Shown here piece after piece: positions 24,123 through 32,577 of a stretch of DNA of 48,815 nucleotides. How positions within the stretch are numbered: position 1 is the first letter of the stretch; every line of letters begins with the position of its first letter. The notes under the pieces were generated by a model. The model searched no databases and was not told the DNA's origin. It was given only the letters and a program-made list of their open reading frames with translations. A program made the position numbers and the translations under genes. Source of the DNA: B4-G1 sp964393895 (GTDB taxonomy: Bacteria > Chloroflexota > Anaerolineae > B4-G1); assembly GCA_964393895.1 (NCBI GenBank), contig CAYMWP010000014.1, positions 1 to 48,815 of the forward strand, given 5' to 3'.

Positions 24123-26023
24123 CGAGGAAATGGGGTACATCTTTCATTGCCTACTGCTCATTGCTAATCCTAGCGCTGATACTGCTTGGGCCGGTGGTGC
24201 TCCATCCAACCTGGTGGCTGTGGAAACCAAAAGCTCCGCACTCTGATCTGGCGGTGACGCACTGGCCGAACGCCAACTTTACGCGGCGGGCGTTGTGGGA
24301 ACAGGACCAGTTCCCGCTATGGCGGCCCACGATCATGAGCGGGACGCCCTTTGCCGCTAACCCACTGGCGGGCTTGTACTATCCACCTAACTGGCTCTTC
24401 CTGTTCCCGCCCTGGCTGCCGCTGGAGGTGGGATTCAACCTTTCAGCACTCGCTCACTTGTGGCTGGCGGGGGCGGCGATGTACGCGCTGATGCGGCGCG
24501 GCCTGGGCGCCGGCGTGTGGGGGGCGCTGGCGGCGGCGGTGGCCTACGAGGCGTCTCCCAAATTGCTGGCCCACCTGGGCGCAGGGCACGTGGGATGGGC
24601 GCAGGCGTGGGGATGGCTGCCGCTGGTCGTGCTGTGCGTGATGCAAGCGGGCGGGGGGACAGGGGAGCAGAGGAGCAGGGGAGCAAAGGAACAGAAGAGC
24701 GCGTGGGCGGTGGGGGCGGGAGCGGCGCTGGCGATACAATTCTGCGCCGACGTGCGTATGACAGCCTACACACTGATAGCAGCCGTAACCCTGGTGTTGG
24801 TGTTGGTGTTTGCGATTCGCGATTCGCAATTCGCAATTCGCTTATTCGCTCATTCGCTCATTCGCTCATTCGCCATCTTTCTGGGCCTGGCGGCCTGCCA
24901 GTGGGTGCCTTTGGCGGCGCTATTGCCGGAGACCACGCGGGCCTCGATGACGCTGAACGACGCAGCGGTCTGGTCGCTGCCGCCGCACTACCTGCTGGGA
25001 CTGCTGGTCGCCGACCGGGGCGGCTTTCACGAGTGGATGACCTACGTCGGGCTGAGCACGCTGGCGCTGGCGACGCTGGGCGTGTGGCAGGCGCGGCGCG
25101 TACGGCGGCGGCGCTGGCTGGCCGGCTGGCTGCTGGGCCTGGCGGTCTTGGCCGCCTGGTTCAGCCTGGGAGAGAACGGCGCCATCTTTACTCTGCTCTA
25201 CCGGCTGATACCCGGAGTGGGACTGTTGCGCGTGCCGCCACGTATATGGGTATTGGCGACCTTTGCGGCGGCGGCGCTGGCCGGGCTGGGCGTGGATGAA
25301 ACGATCCGCCGGGAGGGCAGACGCCGCCGCGCCGGCCCGCTGGTGTTCGGACTGGTCGCCGTCGGGCTGGTGGCGGCGGATCTATTGAGCGTGGACGCGA
25401 CCCTGATCGGCGCCCTTCCGCCGCAACAAGTATTCGCCCCCGTTCAAAATGTGGCGCTGTACCTGGCGCGCGCTAGAGAGAAGGAGGACTTTCGAGTCTA
25501 TTCTCCCTCGTTCAGCCTCCCCCAGCACACAGCCGAACTATACGGCCTCGACCTGGTCGGTGGGGTGGATCCGCTCCAACTGCGCGTCTACGCCGATTAT
25601 CTCAACCGCGCGGCCGGCGTGGAGACGGGCGGGTATGGCGTGACACTGCCCACCCTGCCGCCCACCGGCGAGGTCGAAACGGCCCTGGCGGGGATCGTGC
25701 CCGATGCGCGGATGATGGCTCAACTGGGCGTCAGATACGCCGTATCCGCCTTCCCGTTCGAGCAGGAGCCGTCCGCAGAGTCGGACTGGCTGCCCTTAGC
25801 TGCAAAAGACGGCGTCTACCTGTACGAAAACGCTGTAGGGACGGCGCTGCCCTCCGGCTCGCTCGCATCCAGCGACCCCGTGATCGCGCTGCGGGACGGG
25901 GCCGTGCTGTTCGAGTATCAGCCCCGCCCCGTCTATTGGGGCGGGGCCGTCTCCGGCGCGACGTTAGTGGGGCTGGTCATTTGGTGGGCGCTTGGGAGCA
26001 GACGATCGTGGACGTCGCCATAA
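24119..26023 (+). CDS. YfhO-like multi-pass membrane protein (1)
   Basis: 634 residues, GTG start in a four-base overlap with the previous stop. Matches the YfhO/DUF-type architecture: an N-terminal helix, then an outer loop with HWPNANFTRRALWEQDQFPLW and GTPFAANPLAGLYYPPNW, many further helices, and a large C-terminal outer domain. YfhO of Bacillus/Listeria glycosylates lipoteichoic acid; related proteins are thought to be GT-C transferases taking sugars from polyprenyl phosphate. Hence a role in cell-surface glycosylation is likely. A heptamer/octamer array in the middle encodes FAIRDSQFAIRLFAHSLIRS between two helices. The gene ends in a 16-base overlap with the next. Confidence 0.78.
   Translation: MTRKWGTSFIAYCSLLILALILLGPVVLHPTWWLWKPKAPHSDLAVTHWPNANFTRRALWEQDQFPLWRPTIMSGTPFAANPLAGLYYPPNWLFLFPPWLPLEVGFNLSALAHLWLAGAAMYALMRRGLGAGVWGALAAAVAYEASPKLLAHLGAGHVGWAQAWGWLPLVVLCVMQAGGGTGEQRSRGAKEQKSAWAVGAGAALAIQFCADVRMTAYTLIAAVTLVLVLVFAIRDSQFAIRLFAHSLIRSFAIFLGLAACQWVPLAALLPETTRASMTLNDAAVWSLPPHYLLGLLVADRGGFHEWMTYVGLSTLALATLGVWQARRVRRRRWLAGWLLGLAVLAAWFSLGENGAIFTLLYRLIPGVGLLRVPPRIWVLATFAAAALAGLGVDETIRREGRRRRAGPLVFGLVAVGLVAADLLSVDATLIGALPPQQVFAPVQNVALYLARAREKEDFRVYSPSFSLPQHTAELYGLDLVGGVDPLQLRVYADYLNRAAGVETGGYGVTLPTLPPTGEVETALAGIVPDARMMAQLGVRYAVSAFPFEQEPSAESDWLPLAAKDGVYLYENAVGTALPSGSLASSDPVIALRDGAVLFEYQPRPVYWGGAVSGATLVGLVIWWALGSRRSWTSP
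24814..24873 (+). repeat. Heptamer array 2: RATTCGC x4 followed by octamer TCATTCGC x4
   Basis: Four 7-base units (24814-24841) then four 8-base units (24842-24873, the first TTATTCGC): 60 bases, divisible by three, in a loop between two predicted helices. Confidence 0.95.
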
Positions 26024-27675
26024 CGCGCCGCGAGTACCACTTCGTGATCCTGCTGGGGATGGCGGCTCTCGCCATCACCTCCATCCCCTACCTCCTCGGC
26101 GCTGCGCTGGCGACAGAGGGCCGCGTCTTTGGCGGCTTTGTCTACGCAGTGGAGGATTGCTACTCCTACCTGGCCAAGATGCGGCAGGGAGCCGAGGGCG
26201 ACTGGCTGTTCCACATCGCCTACACGCCGGAGCCGCATCAGGGCGCCTTCTTCTTCCCCTTCCACCTGCTGCTGGGTAAAACGGCGGCCCTGCTGCCGGG
26301 CGGCGACCTCACGACGCGCCTGGTGCTCGTCTACCACGCGGCGCGGTTGGCCTGCGGATTGGGACTGCTGTTGATGACCTACCGCTTTCTGGCCGAGTTC
26401 ACACACCGGTTGGTGGTGCGGCGGGTGGCCTGGTTGATGGTCACTTTCGGCGGGGGGCTGGGCTGGCTGCTGGTCGCGCTGGGGCAATCCCACTGGTTGG
26501 AAAGTATGCCGCTGGATTTCATCCTCCCGGAGGGATTCACGTTTCTGGTTCTGTACGGCTTTCCTCACATCGCTCTAGGGCGGACGCTGCTGTTGTGGGG
26601 ACTCTTGCTCCTGCTGAAAGCGTGGGGAAAAAGTACAACGTCCAAAGTCCCAAGCCCGACGTCCAATACCCAAAGTCCAAGCCACGCTTCACGTTTCACT
26701 CTCCCCGCCGCAGGCGCGGGTGTATGCTGGCTGACGATGGGCCTCGTCGTCCCCTTCTACGTCGCAGTGGCCTGGGCAGTGACCGGGGCCGCCTGCCTGG
26801 CGCTGGCGCTGCGCGAACGGCGGGTTCCCTGGCGCGAGGGGGTGCTGGCGGGACTGGCCGCCCTCATCGCCGCGCCGGCCGTGGCCTACAGCGCCTGGGT
26901 GTTCACCCACGACCGCGTGTACGCGACCTGGGCCGCCCAGAACTTGATCCTCTCGCCACACCCCTTGCACTACCTGGCGGCCTATGGAGCACCGTTGCTG
27001 CTGGCGGCCTTTGCCGTGCGCGAGGCCTGGCGCGACGAGGGGCCGGCCTGGCTGCCGCTGGCGTGGGTGGCGGTCGCGCCGCTGCTGGTCTACCTGCCCT
27101 TCAACCTGCAACGCCGGCTGGTCGAAGGAGCCCAAGTACCCCTCAGCCTGCTGGCGGCCTGGGGATTGGCAAAGATATCAAGTTTCGAGTTTCGAGTTTC
27201 GAGTCCCACATCCAGGCTGATGGTGGGCGTTCTCCTGACCGCCCTATCGCTCACCAACGTCCTGCTGGTGGCAGGGAACTCGCTGGCGCTGCGCGGGCAT
27301 CCGGCCCCGATCTACCGGGACGCGGGCGAGATTGCCGCGCTGGACTGGCTCGCCGGGCAGGCGCGGCTCGACGACGTGGTGCTGGCGGCCTACACGACGG
27401 GCAACTACCTGCCGGCGCGGGTGGGGGCGCGGGCGTTCGTGGGGCACGGGCCGGAGAGCGTCCACGCCGAGGAGAAAAAGACGCAGGTAACTCGATTCTT
27501 CGGCGCGACGACGGAAGATGCATGGAGACGACATCTGTTGGCCAAGTACAGTGTAGACTATGTCTTCTGGGGACCGGCCGAGCAGGCGCTGGGCGACTTT
27601 GAGCCGCGCAACGCAGGCTTCCTCGAACCCATCTATGAGACAGACGATTACACCTTGTTCGAGGTGGTCAAGTGA
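26008..27675 (+). CDS. GT-C-like multi-pass membrane protein (paralogue 2)
   Basis: 555 residues from GTG 26008 (VDVAITRREYHF); GGGAG lies nine bases upstream and the frame further up is not needed. About 12 hydrophobic segments; first outer loop AVEDCYSYLAKMRQGAEGDWLFHIAYTPEPH; RRVAWLMVTFGGGLGWLLVALGQS in a later helix. Closely related to paralogue 3 just downstream, with a stretch of about 600 bases nearly identical. Contains arrays of GTCCAAA-type and GTTTCAC-type heptamers (26640-26699) and AGTTTCG heptamers (27181-27201), read in frame as loops. Probably transfers a sugar from a lipid carrier outside the membrane; this is inference from topology and neighbours. Confidence 0.75.
   Translation: MDVAITRREYHFVILLGMAALAITSIPYLLGAALATEGRVFGGFVYAVEDCYSYLAKMRQGAEGDWLFHIAYTPEPHQGAFFFPFHLLLGKTAALLPGGDLTTRLVLVYHAARLACGLGLLLMTYRFLAEFTHRLVVRRVAWLMVTFGGGLGWLLVALGQSHWLESMPLDFILPEGFTFLVLYGFPHIALGRTLLLWGLLLLLKAWGKSTTSKVPSPTSNTQSPSHASRFTLPAAGAGVCWLTMGLVVPFYVAVAWAVTGAACLALALRERRVPWREGVLAGLAALIAAPAVAYSAWVFTHDRVYATWAAQNLILSPHPLHYLAAYGAPLLLAAFAVREAWRDEGPAWLPLAWVAVAPLLVYLPFNLQRRLVEGAQVPLSLLAAWGLAKISSFEFRVSSPTSRLMVGVLLTALSLTNVLLVAGNSLALRGHPAPIYRDAGEIAALDWLAGQARLDDVVLAAYTTGNYLPARVGARAFVGHGPESVHAEEKKTQVTRFFGATTEDAWRRHLLAKYSVDYVFWGPAEQALGDFEPRNAGFLEPIYETDDYTLFEVVK
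26640..26699 (+). repeat. Heptamer array 3: GTCCAAA-type x6 plus GTTTCAC-type x2
   Basis: Six units of GTCCAAA/GTCCCAA/GCCCGAC type (26640-26681), four linker bases, then two GYTTCAC units (26686-26699). In paralogue 3 the first part has the same six units but the second has eight. Confidence 0.95.
27181..27201 (+). repeat. Heptamer array 4: AGTTTCG x3
   Basis: Three exact units (21 bases) read as SFEFRVS, in a loop between helices of paralogue 2. Absent from paralogue 3, whose sequence diverges just before this point. Confidence 0.95.
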
Positions 27676-29393
27676 GCGCCCCAAGCCCGGTGACGCGGCC
27701 AGAGTACCACTGGGTGCTGTTCGCGAGCTTGGCGGCGCTGGCGATCACGTGCCTGCCCTACCTGTTGGGCTGGTCGCTGGAAACGGAGGAGCAAGCCTTT
27801 GGCGGCTGTATCTTTTTGGCCGACGACTGCTACTCCTACCTGGCCAAGATGCAGCGAGCAGCCCAGGGCGAGTGGCTGCTCCAAATGCCCTACACTCCCG
27901 AACCTCACGCCCGGACGTTGATCTATGTTTTCTACGTTCTGCTGGGCAAGCTGGCTGCCTTGACCGGTCTCTCCACCGTGGCAACGTACCACGCGACGCG
28001 CGTGCTCTTGGGGCTGGGCCTGTTGCTGACGGCATATCGCTTCCTGGCCGAGTTCACGCCCCGGCTGGCTGTGCGGCGGGTGGCCTGGTTGATGGTCACT
28101 TTCGGCGGGGGGCTGGGCTGGCTGCTGGTCGCGCTGGGACAATCCAACTGGCTGGGCGGTCCCCCCTTGGACTTTTACCTGCCGGAGGGTTTCGCCTTTC
28201 TGGTACTGCTCGGCTTCCCGCACCTGGCGGCGGCCCAGTCTTTGCTGCTGTGGGGACTCTTGCTCCTGCTGAAGGCGTGGGGAAAAAGTACAACGTCCAA
28301 AGTCCCAAGTCCGACGTCCAATACCCAACGTCCAAGCCACGCTTCACGTTTCACGTTTCACGTTTCACGTTTGACGTTTGACGCTTCACGTTTCACTCTC
28401 CCCGCCGCAGGCGCGGGTGTATGCTGGCTGACGATGGGCCTCGTCGTCCCCTTCTACGTCGCAGTGGCCTGGGCAGTGACCGGGGCCGCCTGCCTGGCGC
28501 TGGCGCTGCGCGAACGGCGGGTTCCCTGGCGCGAGGGGGTGCTGGCGGGACTGGCCGCCCTCATCGCCGCGCCGGCCGTGGCCTACAGCGCCTGGGTGTT
28601 CACCCACGACCGCGTGTACGCGACCTGGGCCGCCCAGAACTTGATCCTCTCGCCACACCCCTTGCACTACCTGGCGGCCTATGGAGCACCGTTGCTGCTG
28701 GCGGCCTTTGCCGTGCGCGAGGCCTGGCGCGAAGAGGGGCCGGCCTGGCTGCCGCTGGCGTGGGTGGCGGTCGCGCCGCTGCTGATCTACCTGCCCTTCA
28801 ACCTGCAACGCCGGCTGGTCGAAGGGGCCCAAGTACCCCTCAGCCTGCTGGCGGCCTGGGGAGCGGCGCGCTTGTGGCACTTGGGCAAAAGTACTATCCC
28901 ACACCGGCTCTTCAAGCCGGTGCTCATCAGGCGCTGCATAGTCGCGGCGCTGCTGGCGACCATGCTGCCCACCAGTCTCATCCTCCTGATCGGCAGCAGC
29001 GGGTGGATGTTCGCCCGTCCCGCGCCCATTTTTCGCGACCGCGCCGAAATAGCCGCGCTAGATTGGCTGGCCGGGCGGACCCAGCCCAACGACGCGATCC
29101 TGACAGCTTACGACACCGGCACCTACCTGCCGGTGCGTGTGGGCGCGCGGGTCTTTCTGGGCCACGGCCTGGAGACGGTGGATGCCGACGGCAAAGAGGC
29201 CATGGTCACCCGCTTCTTTGGCGCAGCGCCGGAAGACTCCTGGAAAGAATGGTTGCTGGCAGAATATGGCGTGGACTATGTCTTTTGGGGACCGGCGGAG
29301 CGGGCGCTGGGAGATTTCGACCCCAACCAGGCACCGTATCTGAAGCAGGTCTACGACGCAGGGGGGTATCGCGTGTTCGAGGTCAAGCAATGA
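27672..29393 (+). CDS. GT-C-like multi-pass membrane protein (paralogue 3)
   Basis: 573 residues, GTG start in a GTGA overlap with the preceding stop. Same architecture as paralogue 2: first outer loop LADDCYSYLAKMQRAAQGEW...YTPEPH, RRVAWLMVTFGGGLGWLL, and the C-terminal outer part VDYVFWGPAERALGDFDP. From about 28250 to 28860 the DNA is nearly identical to paralogue 2 (only about three changes in the last 460 bases), while both flanks are well diverged, which indicates gene conversion. The array between has 8 instead of 2 GTTTCAC units, encoding 14 extra residues. The stop overlaps the next ATG (ATGA). Confidence 0.75.
   Translation: MSAPSPVTRPEYHWVLFASLAALAITCLPYLLGWSLETEEQAFGGCIFLADDCYSYLAKMQRAAQGEWLLQMPYTPEPHARTLIYVFYVLLGKLAALTGLSTVATYHATRVLLGLGLLLTAYRFLAEFTPRLAVRRVAWLMVTFGGGLGWLLVALGQSNWLGGPPLDFYLPEGFAFLVLLGFPHLAAAQSLLLWGLLLLLKAWGKSTTSKVPSPTSNTQRPSHASRFTFHVSRLTFDASRFTLPAAGAGVCWLTMGLVVPFYVAVAWAVTGAACLALALRERRVPWREGVLAGLAALIAAPAVAYSAWVFTHDRVYATWAAQNLILSPHPLHYLAAYGAPLLLAAFAVREAWREEGPAWLPLAWVAVAPLLIYLPFNLQRRLVEGAQVPLSLLAAWGAARLWHLGKSTIPHRLFKPVLIRRCIVAALLATMLPTSLILLIGSSGWMFARPAPIFRDRAEIAALDWLAGRTQPNDAILTAYDTGTYLPVRVGARVFLGHGLETVDADGKEAMVTRFFGAAPEDSWKEWLLAEYGVDYVFWGPAERALGDFDPNQAPYLKQVYDAGGYRVFEVKQ
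28295..28396 (+). repeat. Heptamer array 5: GTCCAAA-type x6 plus GTTTCAC-type x8
   Basis: Six units at 28295-28336, four linker bases, then eight GTTTCAC/GCTTCAC/GTTTGAC units at 28341-28396. Compared with array 3 this is exactly six extra units, 42 bases, frame kept; it reads as SRFTFHVSRLTFDASRFT. Confidence 0.95.
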
Positions 29394-31840
29394 AGACAGG
29401 AAGCGGAAAGAAAGAGACAAAAAGTCACGTTTCACGCTTTACGCTTTACGCTTTACGTTTTACGCCCCTGATCATTTTCCCATTGCCCCTGCTGTGGCGA
29501 CCGCTGTTCGCGGGCGAAGCTTTCTTCTGGGGCACTCCCCTCCTGCAATTCGTGCCGTGGCAGCGCATGGCGGCCGAGATGTGGCGGGCCGGTCATCTGC
29601 CGCTGTGGAATCACTTGGTGGGCTGCGGGGCGCCGCTGGCGGCCAATTACCAGACGGCCGCCTTTTACCCGCTGAACGCGCTCTACCTGCTGCTGCCGGC
29701 CGAGGTGGCTCTGAGCTGGACAACCGCGCTCCACCTGATGCTCGCCGGATGGGGCATGTACCGCTGGGCCAGGGCCGTGGGGCTAGATCGCTTCCCGGCC
29801 CTCATCGGCGCGCTGGCGCTGGAAGGGAGCGGCTTTCTGGTGGCGCGGGCGGCTCTGTTTCCCAGCATCGCTTTCACCTTTCCCTGGTTGGCCGTCTGGC
29901 TATGGCGGGCCGAGCGCTTGACGCAAAGCCAGCGGCTACGCGACGCGCTGTGGCTGGGCCTCTCGCTGGGCCTGGGTCTCCTGGCCGGCCACGCGCAAAC
30001 CGCTTTCTACGGCGGCGTGCTGTTGGCAGCCTACCTGATCTTGCGAACGATCCAAGAAGCAAAAAGCGCATCACGTCTCACGTTTCACGTTTCACGCTTC
30101 ACGTTTCACGTTTCACGCTTCACGTTTCACGTTTCACGTTTCACTTTACTGATTGCTCTCTCACTTGCCATCGGCGTGGGTCTGGCCGCGGTGCAACTCC
30201 TGCCAACTGCGGAGCTGATGCTCTCGTCGCAGCGATCATCTGGCGTTAGCTATGACTCGGCTATGACCTACTCGTTCTGGCCCTGGCGTTTGATCACTTT
30301 AGCTGCCCCCGACTTTTTCGGCAATCCAGGCCAGGGCAACTATCGCGGCTACGCCGCCTACTGGGAGGACGCGGGGTACGTAGGCCTGCTGCCGCTGCTC
30401 CTGGCGACAGAAGCGGTGGTAAGCAGAAAGCGGGCCTGCGCCACGCCTCGCACCTCACGTTTCACGTTTGACGTTTCACGTTTCACGTTTGACGTTTCAC
30501 GTTTCACGTTTCACGCCGTCTGGTTCTGGCTAGTTAGCGCGATCATCGCACTCGTGTTGGCGTTGGGCAAGAACACGCCCGTTTTCCCGTTTCTCTTCCA
30601 TCACGTGCCCACTTTCGACATGTTCCAATCCCCCGCCCGCTGGCTGGCCGTGACCACCGTCGCGCTGGCGGCGTTGGCGGCGCTGGGCGCACAGCGGTGG
30701 CCCAGGGGACATCGCGGGCGGCGGCGAGGGGCGCTGGGAATAGTGGTGGGCGTCGCCGTGCTCGTCGGCGGGTTGGCCGCGCCACGCCTGGTCGCCAGTG
30801 TGCCCTCCACTTTTGGCGCAGCGACCGCCCGGCTCGGCGGGACCCTGGCCGTGGCGGGGACGCTCGCACTGTTGCGGCGGGACACGATCGGCTGGCAAGC
30901 AGCGGTGACAGGGTTCGTCGCGCTGGACCTGCTGCTGTTCGGCTGGCCGCTGCTGCCAACGGTGGAGCGATCGTTGTACCAGAACGTCACGAGCACGGCC
31001 ATACATTTGGAATACGAACCCGGCCCGGCGGCCCGGGTCTATTGGCCCGCCGACCCCATTGAGCCGAACAGCGATTACGGGGCCGAGTACCGGGTCAAAT
31101 TCGGCTATCTCAACTTTGATAGCTGTGGTCCCCGCCAGGCTAGTCACTGGTGGGAGATGCGCGAGGCCCTGCTGCCCAACACGGGAATGTTGGATGGCGT
31201 GCCCTCGGCCAACAACTTTGACCCGCTGCTGGTCGGCCGGTACGCCGATCTTTTAGAGGCGGCAGTCGAGACGCCGGCCCTGCTGCGGGTGATGGGCGTG
31301 ACCCACGTCATCAGCGACCGCCCCTGGCCAGGGGGGGAAGAAATGGAGTACCGGGAGTCAAAGACTGCCAGGCTATATCGACTCCCCAACGCTCTGGGCC
31401 GCGCCTGGATCGCGCCGGCCGCTCGCTACGTCCCCCCCGGCGAGATGCTGGCCTCCCTCACCGACCCCGCCTTCGACCCCAGCGCAGAAGTATTATTGGA
31501 GACCAATTCTCTCTCCCGCCATTCGCAATTCGCAATTCGCAATTCGCTCACCTTGCACGATACCCCCAACAGAGTTACAATACACGCCATTCTGGACGCG
31601 CCAGGCTACCTGGTGCTGGCCGATACCTGGCACCCGGGCTGGCGGGCGACAGTGGATGGCCGGCCGGCCGACCTGCTGCGGGCCAACTATGCTTTTCGGG
31701 CCGTCCGGTTGGAGGCAGGGGAGCACGTGGTGGAAATGGACTATCGTCCAGCGTCGGTGCTCGTGGGCGCAACTTTGAGCCTGACGGCGCTGGCCGTGCT
31801 CGTCGCTGGGCTGCTGTTGACGCGCCGCATCCGAATCTAG
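29390..31840 (+). CDS. YfhO-like multi-pass membrane protein (2)
   Basis: 816 residues from ATG 29390, overlapping the previous stop (ATGA). The open frame runs much further upstream, but that part is out of frame with the real gene 27672-29393. N-terminal YfhO features: PLLWRPLFAGEAFFWGTPLL, QRMAAEMWRAGHLPLWNHL, GCGAPLAANYQTAAFYPLN. About 12-13 helices, then a C-terminal outer domain with DTWHPGWRATVDGRPADLLR, typical of YfhO. Four heptamer arrays: right after the start codon, two between helices (read as SRFTFHV repeats) and one in the C-terminal domain. Likely a lipid-linked-sugar-dependent glycosyltransferase for surface polymers or proteins; substrate unknown. Confidence 0.82.
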   Translation: MKTGSGKKETKSHVSRFTLYALRFTPLIIFPLPLLWRPLFAGEAFFWGTPLLQFVPWQRMAAEMWRAGHLPLWNHLVGCGAPLAANYQTAAFYPLNALYLLLPAEVALSWTTALHLMLAGWGMYRWARAVGLDRFPALIGALALEGSGFLVARAALFPSIAFTFPWLAVWLWRAERLTQSQRLRDALWLGLSLGLGLLAGHAQTAFYGGVLLAAYLILRTIQEAKSASRLTFHVSRFTFHVSRFTFHVSRFTLLIALSLAIGVGLAAVQLLPTAELMLSSQRSSGVSYDSAMTYSFWPWRLITLAAPDFFGNPGQGNYRGYAAYWEDAGYVGLLPLLLATEAVVSRKRACATPRTSRFTFDVSRFTFDVSRFTFHAVWFWLVSAIIALVLALGKNTPVFPFLFHHVPTFDMFQSPARWLAVTTVALAALAALGAQRWPRGHRGRRRGALGIVVGVAVLVGGLAAPRLVASVPSTFGAATARLGGTLAVAGTLALLRRDTIGWQAAVTGFVALDLLLFGWPLLPTVERSLYQNVTSTAIHLEYEPGPAARVYWPADPIEPNSDYGAEYRVKFGYLNFDSCGPRQASHWWEMREALLPNTGMLDGVPSANNFDPLLVGRYADLLEAAVETPALLRVMGVTHVISDRPWPGGEEMEYRESKTARLYRLPNALGRAWIAPAARYVPPGEMLASLTDPAFDPSAEVLLETNSLSRHSQFAIRNSLTLHDTPNRVTIHAILDAPGYLVLADTWHPGWRATVDGRPADLLRANYAFRAVRLEAGEHVVEMDYRPASVLVGATLSLTALAVLVAGLLLTRRIRI
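29429..29463 (+). repeat. Heptamer array 6: GYTTYAC x5 next to the start codon
   Basis: GTTTCAC, three GCTTTAC and GTTTTAC, 35 bases, beginning at codon 14 of the second YfhO-like gene. A change of unit number here would shift the frame almost at the start of the protein. Confidence 0.95.
30075..30144 (+). repeat. Heptamer array 7: GTTTCAC-type x10
   Basis: Ten units, 70 bases, with a GTTTCAC-GTTTCAC-GCTTCAC higher-order period of 21 bases. Since 21 bases are seven codons, it encodes an exact seven-residue repeat SRFTFHV. It lies between two helices. Confidence 0.96.
30459..30514 (+). repeat. Heptamer array 8: GTTTCAC/GTTTGAC x8
   Basis: Eight units, 56 bases, again with a 21-base period (GTTTCAC GTTTGAC GTTTCAC), read as SRFTFDV. 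Loop between two helices. Confidence 0.96.
31520..31547 (+). repeat. Heptamer array 9: AATTCGC x4
   Basis: CATTCGC plus three AATTCGC units, 28 bases, in the C-terminal outer domain of the second YfhO-like gene. Confidence 0.95.
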
Positions 31841-31854
31841 CACTGGAGGCAGTT

Positions 31855-32577
31855 TTGCAGGTAACCGTAATCGTACCGACCTATAACGAACAGGAGAACA
31901 TAGAATCGTTGGTGACGCAGTTGCTCGCGCTGCCGACGGGAGTGCACGTCATCGTCGTGGACGACAATTCACCCGACGGCACGGGCCAGATCGCCGACCG
32001 GCTGGCGGCGGAGAACGACGGGCGGGTGCAGGTCATCCACCGCGCCGGCAAGCTGGGATTGGGCACCGCCTACATCGCCGGCTTCGAACGGGCGCTGGTC
32101 GAGGGAGCCGACCTCATCTGCACTATGGACGCCGATTTCTCCCACAATCCACGTTACATCCCCGCTATGGTGGAAAAGATTGGGCAGGGCTACGACCTGG
32201 TCATCGGCTCGCGCTACGTGCCGGGCGGCGGGACCAGCGGCTGCACCTTTGATCGCAAACTACTCAGTTGGGGGGCCAACGGTTTCGCCCGCGTGATGCT
32301 GGGCCTACACGCCAGTGATACGACGGCCGGATTTCGCTGCTATCGTCGCCAGGTGTTGGAGAGCGTGGACTTGGACGAGATAAAAGCCAGCGGGTACTCG
32401 TTTCTGATCGAGATGCTCTATCGGGTGCAGCGGCGCGGCTGGCGCGTGGGAGGCGTCCCCATCATCTTTGAGAACCGCCGCCTGGGCACCTCGAAAATCT
32501 CCCAAGATGAGATCGTCAAAGCGCTGGGGACGGTGCTGCGGCTGGCACGGATGCGCCTGACTGGCAAGTCACTCTGA
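31855..32577 (+). CDS. Polyprenol monophosphomannose synthase-like GT2 glycosyltransferase
   Basis: 240 residues, TTG start at 31855 with TGGAGG five bases upstream. Family GT2, Dpm1/Ppm1 type: VTVIVPTYNEQENIESLV, VVDDNSPDGTGQIAD, HRAGKLGLGTAY, the metal-binding TMDADFSHNP, and SRYVPGG. It lacks the C-terminal membrane helices of some relatives. It would move mannose (or another hexose) from a GDP-sugar to polyprenyl phosphate on the inner face of the membrane, making the donor that GT-C enzymes use on the outer face. This fits directly with the five membrane genes just upstream (15 bases). The stop overlaps the next gene by one base. Confidence 0.93.
   Translation: MQVTVIVPTYNEQENIESLVTQLLALPTGVHVIVVDDNSPDGTGQIADRLAAENDGRVQVIHRAGKLGLGTAYIAGFERALVEGADLICTMDADFSHNPRYIPAMVEKIGQGYDLVIGSRYVPGGGTSGCTFDRKLLSWGANGFARVMLGLHASDTTAGFRCYRRQVLESVDLDEIKASGYSFLIEMLYRVQRRGWRVGGVPIIFENRRLGTSKISQDEIVKALGTVLRLARMRLTGKSL

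Noticed and set aside
28421..29389. Upstream 323 codons open in frame with the second YfhO-like gene
   Set aside because: They overlap out of frame the real gene 27672-29393; the true start is ATG 29390 in an ATGA overlap.
30075..30514. GTTTCAC arrays as a possible CRISPR array
   Set aside because: Units are only seven bases with no spacers, lie in frame in a membrane-protein gene, and no cas genes are near.
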